Source: Granulosicoccaceae sp. 1_MG-2023
GTDB lineage: Bacteria; Pseudomonadota; Gammaproteobacteria; Granulosicoccales; Granulosicoccaceae
Direction: 5' to 3'
Length of the DNA: 64,000 nucleotides
NCBI GenBank assembly: GCA_030546905.1
Contig: JAUOPI010000005.1
Coordinates: 62,001 to 126,000 of the forward strand
The translations under genes were made by a program, and so were the position numbers. Positions 9,415 to 17,360 of the stretch are shown in pieces (position 1 is the stretch's first letter; every line of letters starts with the position of its first letter). The notes under the pieces were generated by a model. That model did not search any database. It saw nothing but the letters and a program-made list of their open reading frames with translations, and was not told the DNA's origin.

Positions 9415-10695
9415 TCAGTCGTGCCGGCGTTCGTTGAGCAGCATATGCCGGGCCCGCTCGCGCGGGTCGATACGCCGGCAAAGCGACGTCAGCAATGCCA
9501 GGAACACCAATAGCCCCGTGGTGTACTGCGCGATAAAAAAGCGCGGAATACCCAGCGGGAACACCAGAAAATGCACGCCCACGTAAACCACGCCGATCGC
9601 TGACAGTGCAAAAAGCGGTTCGCGCAGAAAACGTATCGCTGCCCCGCGCAGGCCGTCGAGCCTGAACATCACCGCCAGCTGCATGACAAAGATCGCGGCA
9701 AAGGCGGCAAACGCGTCACTTTCCACCAACTTCATCAGACCTGTCGGCAAGGCGCCGAGATAATCGGCAAGCCCGACTACCGGCGTGGTATCGGCGGGGT
9801 AATGCATGCCGTAGTCGGTCACGAACACCAGATAGAACAGTGATTTCCAGCCATAGTAGCCGAAGTGCTGGTTGAGCAGTTGATAGATCAGCAGGGTCAC
9901 CAGCAGCGACGCGACGGCCAGCACGCGTTCTTTGCGGGCGACGAGAAAGCGGTAACCGAGCATCAGCCCCACCACAAAGATCAGATCCGTGCGTACCAGC
10001 ATAGCCAGCGGCAGCAGGGCATACAGCCAGCGCGATGAGCGGAGAAACAGCAGTGACAGAAGCGCCGTGGCCAGAAATGCCAGACCGTCGGCAGTGGCCA
10101 GCCGCGCCGACTGGATGGTGCCGTTCATGAGCAGGGTAAAGGGCAACGCGTACCAGAAAAAGCCGGTGATGTGATCACGGAAAGCCAGATAGAACACAAA
10201 AATACCGGCAAATACCGCCAAGGCCGAAATCAGGTGGCTGGCGAAGAAGGGATTGATGCCGGCCTGCTCGAGCAGGTGAATCAGGCCGGTATAGGTAACA
10301 CGGACCTGATACCAGGGCAGGGACTGGGCAAAACCTTTCGGGTCTTCCAGCATATTGCGCCGGTAAGGCGAGCTTTGCGTCAGCTCGTCGTATGTCTGCG
10401 CGTCAAGATAGTAGTGCAGTTGTCCGTAGACGTGATCGTGCAGCAGTTGCGGATCGCCGGTTTCCCAGGCCTTGGCCGAGCCCACATAGGCCAGCATGTC
10501 CCAGTTCATAATCGGTCGTGCCAGCGCAAAGGCAAACACGGCCAGACAGAAGGCCGCCAGATAGAGCCGAAAAAAGGCTTCTGCAGGGCCGTGCCGCTGT
10601 GCTTCACGGCTTAAGTGATCGCGGAACCGCCGCCATGGTGTCGTGCCCATGTCAGTTGGTATGCCGGGGGATGATTCGGGTTTTACGTCGTTCAT
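9415..10695 (-). CDS. polytopic membrane protein, GT-C-glycosyltransferase-like
   Basis: A 426-residue membrane protein with about ten helices. Just after the first helix comes a loop with the acidic motif NWDMLAYVG (near residue 64), as in GT-C glycosyltransferases, where an acidic residue in the first periplasmic loop is catalytic. An HDHVYG segment and long loops follow. I infer lipid-linked sugar transfer, without a clear family assignment. The ATG at 10695 lies inside the end of the upstream acyltransferase gene (44-bp overlap); an internal ATG at 10650 would abolish the overlap but lacks a ribosome site. It is the third gene of a leftward epimerase-acyltransferase-GT operon. Confidence 0.6.
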   Translation of the reverse strand: MNDVKPESSPGIPTDMGTTPWRRFRDHLSREAQRHGPAEAFFRLYLAAFCLAVFAFALARPIMNWDMLAYVGSAKAWETGDPQLLHDHVYGQLHYYLDAQTYDELTQSSPYRRNMLEDPKGFAQSLPWYQVRVTYTGLIHLLEQAGINPFFASHLISALAVFAGIFVFYLAFRDHITGFFWYALPFTLLMNGTIQSARLATADGLAFLATALLSLLFLRSSRWLYALLPLAMLVRTDLIFVVGLMLGYRFLVARKERVLAVASLLVTLLIYQLLNQHFGYYGWKSLFYLVFVTDYGMHYPADTTPVVGLADYLGALPTGLMKLVESDAFAAFAAIFVMQLAVMFRLDGLRGAAIRFLREPLFALSAIGVVYVGVHFLVFPLGIPRFFIAQYTTGLLVFLALLTSLCRRIDPRERARHMLLNERRHD

Positions 10696-11731
10696 GTGAT
10701 TTCTTTAGCACGCGCTGTTCCCAACGCTCATTAATAAAGGTGCGTACAGGTGATTCGATCAGCATATAAGACAGCACGCCGGTGATCAGCGCCAGCAGCA
10801 TGGGCAGTCCCCAGCCCGGTCCCGGTATCGCCCACTGGTATTCAAACAGCGGCTGTTGCCAGAGATACACTGAATAGGACCACAGGCCCAGATAGCGCAG
10901 CGGCCGTGAGCTTAACAACCATCGGAGCAAACCACGGCAGTCCTGCAGGTGATTGATCGCGAAGGCCAGCAGAAACGGCGGTACAACAAAACTCACCCAG
11001 AACGGCACGGCAACCAGATAGCAGGCCGCGCTCAGCAGTACGGCCAGTGTCACCAGCCAGCCCGGCACAGTGTAGGGATTGTCGGCCAGATGCAAGCGGT
11101 AAGCGGCTGAAATCACGACAAAACCGATCGCGCATTCGGTGCGCAGCAGAAAATAGGTATCTTCGTAAACCTGGGTGGCGTTGTACCAGAGACTGATCAG
11201 CACCGAGGCCAGGCCGATCAGCAGCAGCATCAGCCGTGCGCCCTTGATCGACATCGCCAGCAGCGCCATCAGGCTCATAATGACGTAGGTGTGCTCCTCC
11301 ACGTTCAGCGACCAGAGGTTTTTGACCGGCACCTCGCCGGCCCAGATATGCGGGTCGGCGGGAATATAGGTGCGCAGAAAGGTCAGGTTCGTGACCACCT
11401 CCAGTGGCGTGAAGGCCCAGCCGGCTAACACCGCCACCGCGTAGCAGAACACCACAAAGCCCAGCAGGGCAGGGAAGATGCGGCTGAAGCGGCGCACGTA
11501 AAAGGTCTTCAGGTCCGTGCGTTTTTCGAACAGCAGCCGCGCCATCAACATGCCTGACAGGGCGAAAAACAAATCCACCCCGAGCCGGTCTTCTTTGATC
11601 ATGGCGGTCTGGCCGAAATGACCGGTCAGAACACAGGCGATAGCCAGCCCGCGCCAGCCGTCCCAGACGCCGATGTTGTTAGCAGGCAGTGTAAAGGCTG
11701 AGCGCCAGAGCGTAAGCAGAGCCTTCTGCAT
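10652..11731 (-). CDS. acyltransferase 3 family membrane protein (OafA/YrhL type)
   Basis: This 359-residue multi-helix protein has the acyltransferase-3 motifs WDGWRGLAIACVLTGHFG near residue 24 (catalytic-type His within) and LGVDLFFALSGMLMARLL near 49, followed by RRFSRIFPAL. Such proteins O-acylate surface polysaccharide, lipid A or peptidoglycan sugars. No SGNH domain is attached, so it is the short form. Its start overlaps the epimerase stop by one base (TGATG). The substrate is unknown. Confidence 0.87.
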   Translation of the reverse strand: MQKALLTLWRSAFTLPANNIGVWDGWRGLAIACVLTGHFGQTAMIKEDRLGVDLFFALSGMLMARLLFEKRTDLKTFYVRRFSRIFPALLGFVVFCYAVAVLAGWAFTPLEVVTNLTFLRTYIPADPHIWAGEVPVKNLWSLNVEEHTYVIMSLMALLAMSIKGARLMLLLIGLASVLISLWYNATQVYEDTYFLLRTECAIGFVVISAAYRLHLADNPYTVPGWLVTLAVLLSAACYLVAVPFWVSFVVPPFLLAFAINHLQDCRGLLRWLLSSRPLRYLGLWSYSVYLWQQPLFEYQWAIPGPGWGLPMLLALITGVLSYMLIESPVRTFINERWEQRVLKKSHERRKTRIIPRHTN

Positions 11732-12747
11732 CAGCTGGAGCCGGGCGAAACCGGGTTGCTTTGCGGCGCCTCAGCGTCACTGCGATAGCTCCGGTAGGCT
11801 GCCAGCAGCATGCTCACATCGTCGTCCTGCGGTTCCCAACCGAGCTGTTCCCGCGCCTTGCTGACGTCCAGCACGCAGGTTTCGTCGGCAATCAGGTACT
11901 GCTCGGGATCCATGACCGGGGTGCCGGCGCGGTCCAGCAGTGCCAGAACAAATTTCACCAGCGGCGCCGGTGTGGGCAGGATAAACGAGCGGCTGCCGGC
12001 TTCGCGGATCAGCGTACCGAGCAGTTCGCGCACACGCGGCGGGTTCAGCGAACCGAGATTGTAGGCCTCGTTGGGCAGGCCGGCGCGGACCGCCGCCAGC
12101 GCCGCTTCGGCGCAATCGCTGACCGAAATAAACTGGTAGTAGTTGCGGCCGCTGCCGATGGTCGGCACCGGCAGATTGCGGTCCACGGCTTTGAAGAGCT
12201 TCTCCAGAATACCGAGTCGGCCCGGACCGATAATCAGGCGCGGGCGGAAAATCGTGATATTGATACCCTGTTTGCGGTACTGCTCACACAGGTGCTCGGA
12301 GTCGCATTTGGCCTGGCCATAGGGGCCGAGCGGTGCACGCGGATGAGCCTCGGTACGCGGATGCTGTTCGGTGTGGCCGTAGACCATATCCGTGGTGAAG
12401 TAGACCAGACGCTGCAGTCCGCGCTTTTGCATAAACTGCAGCAGATTGTCGGTGCCGACGTAGAGCGCCTGGTGGAAGACTTCCTGACGCTGTTTGCGCG
12501 GCACGATCGGCATCAGCAGCCTTGCCGCGAAATGGTAGATCACATCATCTACTGCCACGTCCAGTTGTTCAAAGTCCTGCGGACAGGTGACATCGAGCTT
12601 CATCCAGCTGACCCGCGGATCATCATAGATGCCTGACTCATGTGTCTGTTTGATATCGCCGATCACCACGCTTTCACCGCGCCGGATCAGCTTACGGGTT
12701 AATTCTGTCCCCAGAAAACCGTCGCCACCGAGTATGATGTGCTTCAT
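11731..12747 (-). CDS. NAD-dependent epimerase/dehydratase (extended SDR)
   Basis: This 338-residue protein starts MKHIILGGDGFLGTEL, with the GGxGFxG nucleotide-binding motif. It has the SDR active-site TTDMVYG-like Ser/Thr with YGQAK (Tyr-x-x-x-Lys) near residue 147. It likely modifies a nucleotide-sugar, but the product cannot be deduced. The open frame extends to 12834. The ATG at 12747 follows AAGGACACAAA and gives the canonical N-terminus. It is the first gene of the leftward operon and is coupled to the acyltransferase. Confidence 0.87.
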   Translation of the reverse strand: MKHIILGGDGFLGTELTRKLIRRGESVVIGDIKQTHESGIYDDPRVSWMKLDVTCPQDFEQLDVAVDDVIYHFAARLLMPIVPRKQRQEVFHQALYVGTDNLLQFMQKRGLQRLVYFTTDMVYGHTEQHPRTEAHPRAPLGPYGQAKCDSEHLCEQYRKQGINITIFRPRLIIGPGRLGILEKLFKAVDRNLPVPTIGSGRNYYQFISVSDCAEAALAAVRAGLPNEAYNLGSLNPPRVRELLGTLIREAGSRSFILPTPAPLVKFVLALLDRAGTPVMDPEQYLIADETCVLDVSKAREQLGWEPQDDDVSMLLAAYRSYRSDAEAPQSNPVSPGSS

Positions 12748-12891
12748 TTTGTGTCCTTGGGTTATTTGGTATCCAACTGTAATTTCGGCAGGATGATACA
12801 CAGGGTTAACCCGCAAGTGTGAGCGCGTGTTCACAACGTGTTCTTACGTAACTATTTGACACATAATTGGTTTTGGAAGGAGTTCCGGATT

Positions 12892-13620
12892 ATGAAAAGA
12901 CGGCAATATCCGCAGGGCGAACTGACTGTGTCGTCCGACCCCGAACAAATCAGTCGCCTGTTAAATCCGGCGGACGGGGTTCTGCTGGAACTCGGATGTG
13001 GCACTGCCGCCACCACCCGGCGTCTGGCGGCGGCTTATCCCGGTGCTCAGATTATCGCCACTGAAGTGGACGCGATTGCGCTGGCTGAGAATCGTCGCAG
13101 CAATGATCTGCCGAATGTGCGTTTTCAGGCCGGCGGCGCCGAAGCTATTGATTTACCGGACAATAGCGTCGATTCGGTCATTATGCTGAAATCACTGCAC
13201 CACGTGCCGGTGGCGCTGATGGATCAGGCTTTTGCTGAGATCGCCCGCGTGCTTAAACCCGGCGGACTGGCGTATTTTTCCGAGCCGGTATTCGCCGGTG
13301 AGTTCAACGCGATTATGCGGCTGTTTCATGACGAAGAAGCCGTGCGTGACGCGGCCTATGCGGCCATTGAACGGGCCATTCAGACTCAGCTGCTTGAGGC
13401 TGCCGGACAGGTTTTTTTCTACAGCCGCCGCTGTTTCGACGGTTTTGCCGCGTTTGAGTCACGCATTCTCGGCGCGACGCATACGGACTTCAGCCTCGAA
13501 CCGGCTTTGCTCGAGCAGGTCCGTCAGGCCTTCAACCGGCATCTGGATGAGTGCGGCAAGGCAGAGTTTCTGATCCCGCAGCGGGTCGATTTATTGCGTA
13601 AAAGGCCCGCCGGAGCCTAG
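12892..13620 (+). CDS. class I SAM-dependent methyltransferase
   Basis: This 242-residue protein has motif I LLELGCGTAATTRRLA near residue 27, an acidic residue ending strand 2 (ATEVDAIAL), DNSVDSVIMLKSLHHV and the post-II segment RVLKPGGLAYFSEP. That is a complete methyltransferase-11-type fold. The substrate is unknown. The frame opens at 12838, but the ATG at 12892 has AAGGAG 9 nt upstream. It is divergent from the epimerase gene and shares its 144-bp promoter region, so a glycan or lipid substrate is possible but unproven. Confidence 0.87.
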   Translation: MKRRQYPQGELTVSSDPEQISRLLNPADGVLLELGCGTAATTRRLAAAYPGAQIIATEVDAIALAENRRSNDLPNVRFQAGGAEAIDLPDNSVDSVIMLKSLHHVPVALMDQAFAEIARVLKPGGLAYFSEPVFAGEFNAIMRLFHDEEAVRDAAYAAIERAIQTQLLEAAGQVFFYSRRCFDGFAAFESRILGATHTDFSLEPALLEQVRQAFNRHLDECGKAEFLIPQRVDLLRKRPAGA

Positions 13621-13626
13621 CGGTGC

Positions 13627-13956
13627 TTACCCGAGCATGTCTGCCAGCGCGGCAATGGCCGCGCCCGCCGTGGCAGCGCTGAACTTCGCCACACAACAGT
13701 GGCCGCCGTCCGACAGATGGGCGCGGATCATGTCCACAACGGCCGCGCTCGTGCAGTGACCGTCTTCTTCAAGACCGCTGCCACGCAGGCGGTAGCGTCG
13801 CCCGGCGCTGTCGATCAGGCAGTCGCGCGGATCGGCATCGGGCAGGTTCTCAGCCGACCAGTCCGGCCACTCAGCCTGCGAGCGTAGCAGCGTCAGTTCC
13901 GGATCCCCCGCGTAGTGGATAATGACCGGCCACTGTAGTTGTTCTGCTGTTGTCAC
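13627..13956 (-). CDS. small conserved protein, possibly DUF4144
   Basis: This 109-residue protein with the pattern WPVIIHYAGDPELTLL...CLIDSAGRRYRL...C-terminal helix resembles the DUF4144 family of marine gammaproteobacteria. No function is known. The start is GTG with a weak AGG. It converges with the methyltransferase gene (6-bp gap) and diverges from murI. The family call is from memory of its N-terminal pattern, hence moderate. Confidence 0.6.
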   Translation of the reverse strand: MTTAEQLQWPVIIHYAGDPELTLLRSQAEWPDWSAENLPDADPRDCLIDSAGRRYRLRGSGLEEDGHCTSAAVVDMIRAHLSDGGHCCVAKFSAATAGAAIAALADMLG

Positions 13957-14052
13957 TTTGCCTGCACCTGCTGTTGCCCGTGCTCTTTATGCCCTGCACG
14001 GCGGCCCGTGGCAAGCGGCACGGCCTGATGGCAGGGTGCTACACTCGGATCC

Positions 14053-14871
14053 ATGTCCTCAAACACGATTCTGTTCTTCGACAGTGGTATAGGCGGTCTT
14101 TCGGTTGTGAAAGAGGCGCGGGTGATACTGCCGGAGTTGCATTATGTCTATGTGGCGGATGATGCCGCCTTTCCTTACGGTGACTGGCCGGAGCAGGCTT
14201 TGCTGGACAGGCTGAGCAGCCTGTTCGGCAGCTTGCTTGCGCGTTTCCGCCCGGCGTTGGTGGTAATCGCCTGTAATACAGCCTCGACGCTGGCCATCAA
14301 GCATCTGCGTGAGCAATTCCCGCAGCAGTGTTTTGTCGGCACGGTGCCGGCGATTAAGCCGGCCGCCGAACGGACCCGCTCGGCGCAGATCTCGGTGCTG
14401 GCCACGCCGGGCACGGTCAAACGGCAATATACCCGCACGCTGATCGAGCAGTACGCCAGCCGTGCTGAGGTCACGCTGGTCGCTGCGGCCGGGCTGGCGG
14501 GCCTGGCCGAGGCCTATATGCGCAGCGGCTTTGTCGATGAAGACGCCGTGCGCGAGGAGATCGCGCCCTGTTTTGTCGGGCGGGCGGGGCAGGGCACGGA
14601 TATCGTGGTGCTGGCCTGTACGCATTTCCCGTTTCTGGTGAACCGGATGCGTAAAGTCGCGCCCTGGCCGGTGGACTGGATTGATACCTCGGAGGCGATT
14701 GCCCGGCGTGCGCAGAGCCTGATCCGCGCCGCGTCCTTGTCGGCCGAGGTGCAGACGCCGGCGCTGGCGGATGTTGCGGTCTTTACATCTGACCGGCCCG
14801 ACGCGGCCATGCAACGGCTGATGCGCGGTTTCGGTTTCGCCCGGATTGTGCCGTTCCGGCAAGCCGGCTGA
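14053..14871 (+). CDS. murI: glutamate racemase
   Basis: This 272-residue enzyme interconverts L- and D-glutamate for peptidoglycan synthesis in the cytoplasm. The two catalytic cysteines are Cys74 (VIACNTAST) and Cys189 (LACTHFPFL). The N-terminal [12 protein letters not shown] with the proton-relay Asp/Ser, and PYGDW, are intact. Length is normal. The ribosome site is weak. chrA follows 53 bp downstream on the same strand. Confidence 0.96.
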   Translation: MSSNTILFFDSGIGGLSVVKEARVILPELHYVYVADDAAFPYGDWPEQALLDRLSSLFGSLLARFRPALVVIACNTASTLAIKHLREQFPQQCFVGTVPAIKPAAERTRSAQISVLATPGTVKRQYTRTLIEQYASRAEVTLVAAAGLAGLAEAYMRSGFVDEDAVREEIAPCFVGRAGQGTDIVVLACTHFPFLVNRMRKVAPWPVDWIDTSEAIARRAQSLIRAASLSAEVQTPALADVAVFTSDRPDAAMQRLMRGFGFARIVPFRQAG

Positions 14872-14924
14872 GGCTGAGCGGCGATCCCGGCGCACAACAA
14901 TACTATCAACAGCGGGGAGGAAGG

Positions 14925-16067
14925 ATGAGCGCAACAGGCTTGTTTCTGCAGTTTCTTTGGCTGGGTCTTGGCAGCTTCGGGGGGCCGGCGGCGCATGTGG
15001 GCTATTTCCGTAAACGTTTTGTGACTGCGGAACTGATCGGTGAGGCCGAATTCGCCCGCCTGCTGGCCATGACGCAGGTCTTGCCGGGGCCCGGTTCCAG
15101 TCAGCTTGGCTTCGCGATCGGTTACCGCTTTGCCGGACTGCGCGGTGCGCTGGCGGCCTTTGCCGGCTTTACGTTGCCCTCGTTTGTGTTGATGTATTTG
15201 CTTGCCGTCGGTGAGCCGGCAGCGGTGGACGGGCAGCTGCACGGGGTGGTTAAAGGCCTGAAATTGCTGGCCGTGGTAGTGGTCGCCGATGCGGTGCTGT
15301 CGATGGGACGGGCCTTCTGTGCCCGTACTGCAGGCAAGGCGCTGGCGCTCGGCACGGCGGTGGCGATGTGGTTCTGGCCGGGCATGCTGATGCAAATGCT
15401 CTTATTGCCGGTTGGTGCAGGACTTGGCTTTTTGCTGTTGCGCGAAACGCGCCCTGAGACGCCGGCGGCGACGGCCGGGCGTTGGCGTTTGCATCCGGCT
15501 CTGCTGGTGTTTGCGGTGCTGTTTGCCGTCTCGCTGCTGTTGCCGGTGTTCTGGCCGGCGGCGCAATTGTTCAGCGCGTTTTACCAGGCCGGCAGCCTGG
15601 TGTTTGGCGGCGGTCATGTGGTGCTGCCCTTGTTGCAGGAGACCCTCGGCGATGCACTTAGTGCGGATACGTTTCTGACCGGTTATGCGGCGGCGCAGGC
15701 CGTGCCGGGGCCGATGTTTACGCTGGCGACTTATCTGGGCGCGACGATGTCGTCCTGGCCGCCGGGCGGCGCATTGCTGGCCACGGCCGGGGTGTTTCTA
15801 CCGGGTTTTTTACTGGTCCTGGGCTTGTATCAAAGCTGGGAAAGACTGGCCGCGCGGGCAGGTTTCTGTGCGGCGGTGGCGGGCATTAATGCGGTGGTGG
15901 TCGGCCTGTTGCTCAGCGCGCTTTATCAGCCGGTGTTTGTGTCGGCCGTGCATAACAGCAGCGATATGGCCTGGCTGGCCTTGGGTGGTTTTGCTTTGTG
16001 GGTGCTGCGTTGGCCGGTGCCGGCGCTGGTGCTGTTGTTCGCGCTGGCCGGCGTCCTTGCCGGTTAG
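14925..16067 (+). CDS. chrA: chromate transporter ChrA, two-domain form
   Basis: This 380-residue protein consists of two homologous CHR halves. The first starts FLWLGLGSFGGPAAHVGYFR with MTQVLPGPGSSQLGF. The second has SLVFGGGHVVLPLL with AAQAVPGPMFTLATYLG. ChrA proteins export chromate using the proton gradient. A strong GGGAGGAAGG precedes the ATG. No chrB regulator or other chromate gene is nearby, so native substrate and induction are open. Confidence 0.93.
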   Translation: MSATGLFLQFLWLGLGSFGGPAAHVGYFRKRFVTAELIGEAEFARLLAMTQVLPGPGSSQLGFAIGYRFAGLRGALAAFAGFTLPSFVLMYLLAVGEPAAVDGQLHGVVKGLKLLAVVVVADAVLSMGRAFCARTAGKALALGTAVAMWFWPGMLMQMLLLPVGAGLGFLLLRETRPETPAATAGRWRLHPALLVFAVLFAVSLLLPVFWPAAQLFSAFYQAGSLVFGGGHVVLPLLQETLGDALSADTFLTGYAAAQAVPGPMFTLATYLGATMSSWPPGGALLATAGVFLPGFLLVLGLYQSWERLAARAGFCAAVAGINAVVVGLLLSALYQPVFVSAVHNSSDMAWLALGGFALWVLRWPVPALVLLFALAGVLAG

Positions 16068-16077
16068 CGCACAGACC

Positions 16078-16635
16078 TCAGAGCGCGTCGTAGGCGGCAG
16101 TAAAGCCTTTCAGCGAAATGGTCGCGATGACTTCGCCTTTGGCGGCGGCGACCAGACTGACGGTGGCCTTGCCTCCGGCCTTGAAGGCATTGGCGGTGTC
16201 TTCGGCGAGCGGTTCACGGCTCAGACAGCCGACTTCACTGCACAGGTGATAATTGGCCGTATACACAGGCCCGTCGTCGATGCGCAATTCGATCCCCGGC
16301 AGCAGCAGTACCCCGAGCGGGGTCAGCAGATCGACCACGGCGACAATTTTCTTGCCTTCGACTTCACGCGGTTCGGGCAGTTTGCGGATGCGCATTTCCA
16401 TCACCGGGGTGCCGAGGCTGTCTTTACCGACCTGCGCCATAATGCAAGCACCGCCGGTTTTCTCGCAGACGCGTTCCCAGTCGCCGTGTGTGGTGCTGGT
16501 GTAGTTATCCGGGTTGCCGAATGACTCGGCCAGCCCCGGGTTCTCCGGTGAGGAGGCCTGTTGGCCTGCCGCCAGCGCCGGCAACATCAGTAGTCCGGCC
16601 AGCAGCGGTCGCGCCCTGCGAGTCAGTGCTGTCAC
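16078..16635 (-). CDS. IalB-family (invasion-associated locus B) secreted protein
   Basis: A 185-residue protein with a signal peptide (cleavage likely after ALAAG). The family pattern is visible: GDWERVC...CIMAQ, a PLGVLLLPGIELRIDDGP stretch, and YHLCSEVGC with a Cys pair likely in disulfides. IalB proteins are periplasmic or outer-surface and of unclear function; the name comes from Bartonella and does not imply virulence. The open frame starts at 16659, but the GTG at 16635 follows ACAGGAG at correct spacing and gives a clean signal peptide. It is the second gene after the SLT lipoprotein (20-bp gap). Confidence 0.82.
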   Translation of the reverse strand: MTALTRRARPLLAGLLMLPALAAGQQASSPENPGLAESFGNPDNYTSTTHGDWERVCEKTGGACIMAQVGKDSLGTPVMEMRIRKLPEPREVEGKKIVAVVDLLTPLGVLLLPGIELRIDDGPVYTANYHLCSEVGCLSREPLAEDTANAFKAGGKATVSLVAAAKGEVIATISLKGFTAAYDAL

Positions 16636-16655
16636 AATTTTCTCCTGTCGTGTTA

Positions 16656-17270
16656 TCAATGAAAGAGACGATACCAGAAGCCACGGGAAAGTGACTCCTT
16701 ACAACTTTGATACTGGATGGTGTAGGTCTTGGCATTTGCCGCGACGCGTGAGGCGGTTTGCAGCAGGGCCGGTTTGTTTTTCCAGGCGCCGCGGGCATAG
16801 CCGGCAGGGCCTTCGTGGTAGCTGATGTACTGGTGGTAGGCATTGCTGCGCCCGATGCCGAGCTGACGGTGGGACATGTCGATATACCAGCCGACAAAAT
16901 CGATGGCGGCGGCAAAGTCGCGCCGTGATGCGCGTGGTTGTTTGGTTTCATCGCGGAACTGCTGCCAGGTGCCGTCGAGTGCCTGGGAGTAGCCGTAGGC
17001 AGAGCTTTGATAGCCCCAGGGGATCAGGCCGAAAAAAGCGTATTTACGCGGCGCGCGGGCGTCGTGGCTGAAGCTGCTTTCCTGACGGATAAAAGCCATG
17101 CTGACCGGCGGCGGCACCTGCCAGCGCTTTTCGGCACGGATCGCGGCTTTGTACCAGCCGCGTTTTTCCTCAAAAATCGCACACAGATCATCATGCGTGG
17201 CCGGCGGCGTGGTGATGCAGCCGCTCAGCGCGCCGGCCACAATGATCAGTAATAAGGCATGTCGTCCCAT
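16656..17270 (-). CDS. SLT-domain lipoprotein (lytic transglycosylase-like)
   Basis: A 204-residue predicted lipoprotein: signal peptide with lipobox LSGC (Cys18), then a lysozyme-like SLT domain. FIRQESSF holds the likely catalytic Glu64. AYGYSQALDGTW and the C-terminal YHQYISYHEGPAGYARG are typical SLT segments. It should cleave or bind peptidoglycan at the outer membrane. It is co-oriented with the downstream IalB-like gene and probably in the same transcript. A start at 17306 is possible, but the ATG at 17270 gives the lipoprotein signal directly. Confidence 0.85.
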   Translation of the reverse strand: MGRHALLLIIVAGALSGCITTPPATHDDLCAIFEEKRGWYKAAIRAEKRWQVPPPVSMAFIRQESSFSHDARAPRKYAFFGLIPWGYQSSAYGYSQALDGTWQQFRDETKQPRASRRDFAAAIDFVGWYIDMSHRQLGIGRSNAYHQYISYHEGPAGYARGAWKNKPALLQTASRVAANAKTYTIQYQSCKESLSRGFWYRLFH

Positions 17271-17360
17271 GAGGCACTTTATAGGCTGCGGCGGCGCAAA
17301 CGGCAAACCGCGATGTTGCAGCTGGTGCGGGGAACGCTGCCGGTCAGCGCCGTCCGGAGC

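Noticed and set aside
13788-13798. GGCGGTAGCGT, identical to the RfaH ops element, on the plus strand upstream of murI
   Set aside because: It lies inside a gene read from the opposite strand, where it simply encodes Arg-rich codons. murI is not an RfaH-type operon and no ops-typical 5' hairpin context is present. Chance in GC-rich sequence is likely.
14925-16067. ChrA read as sign of a heavy-metal resistance island
   Set aside because: There is no chrB, no other metal-resistance gene and no mobile element nearby. A single chromosomal ChrA is common and not evidence of an island.
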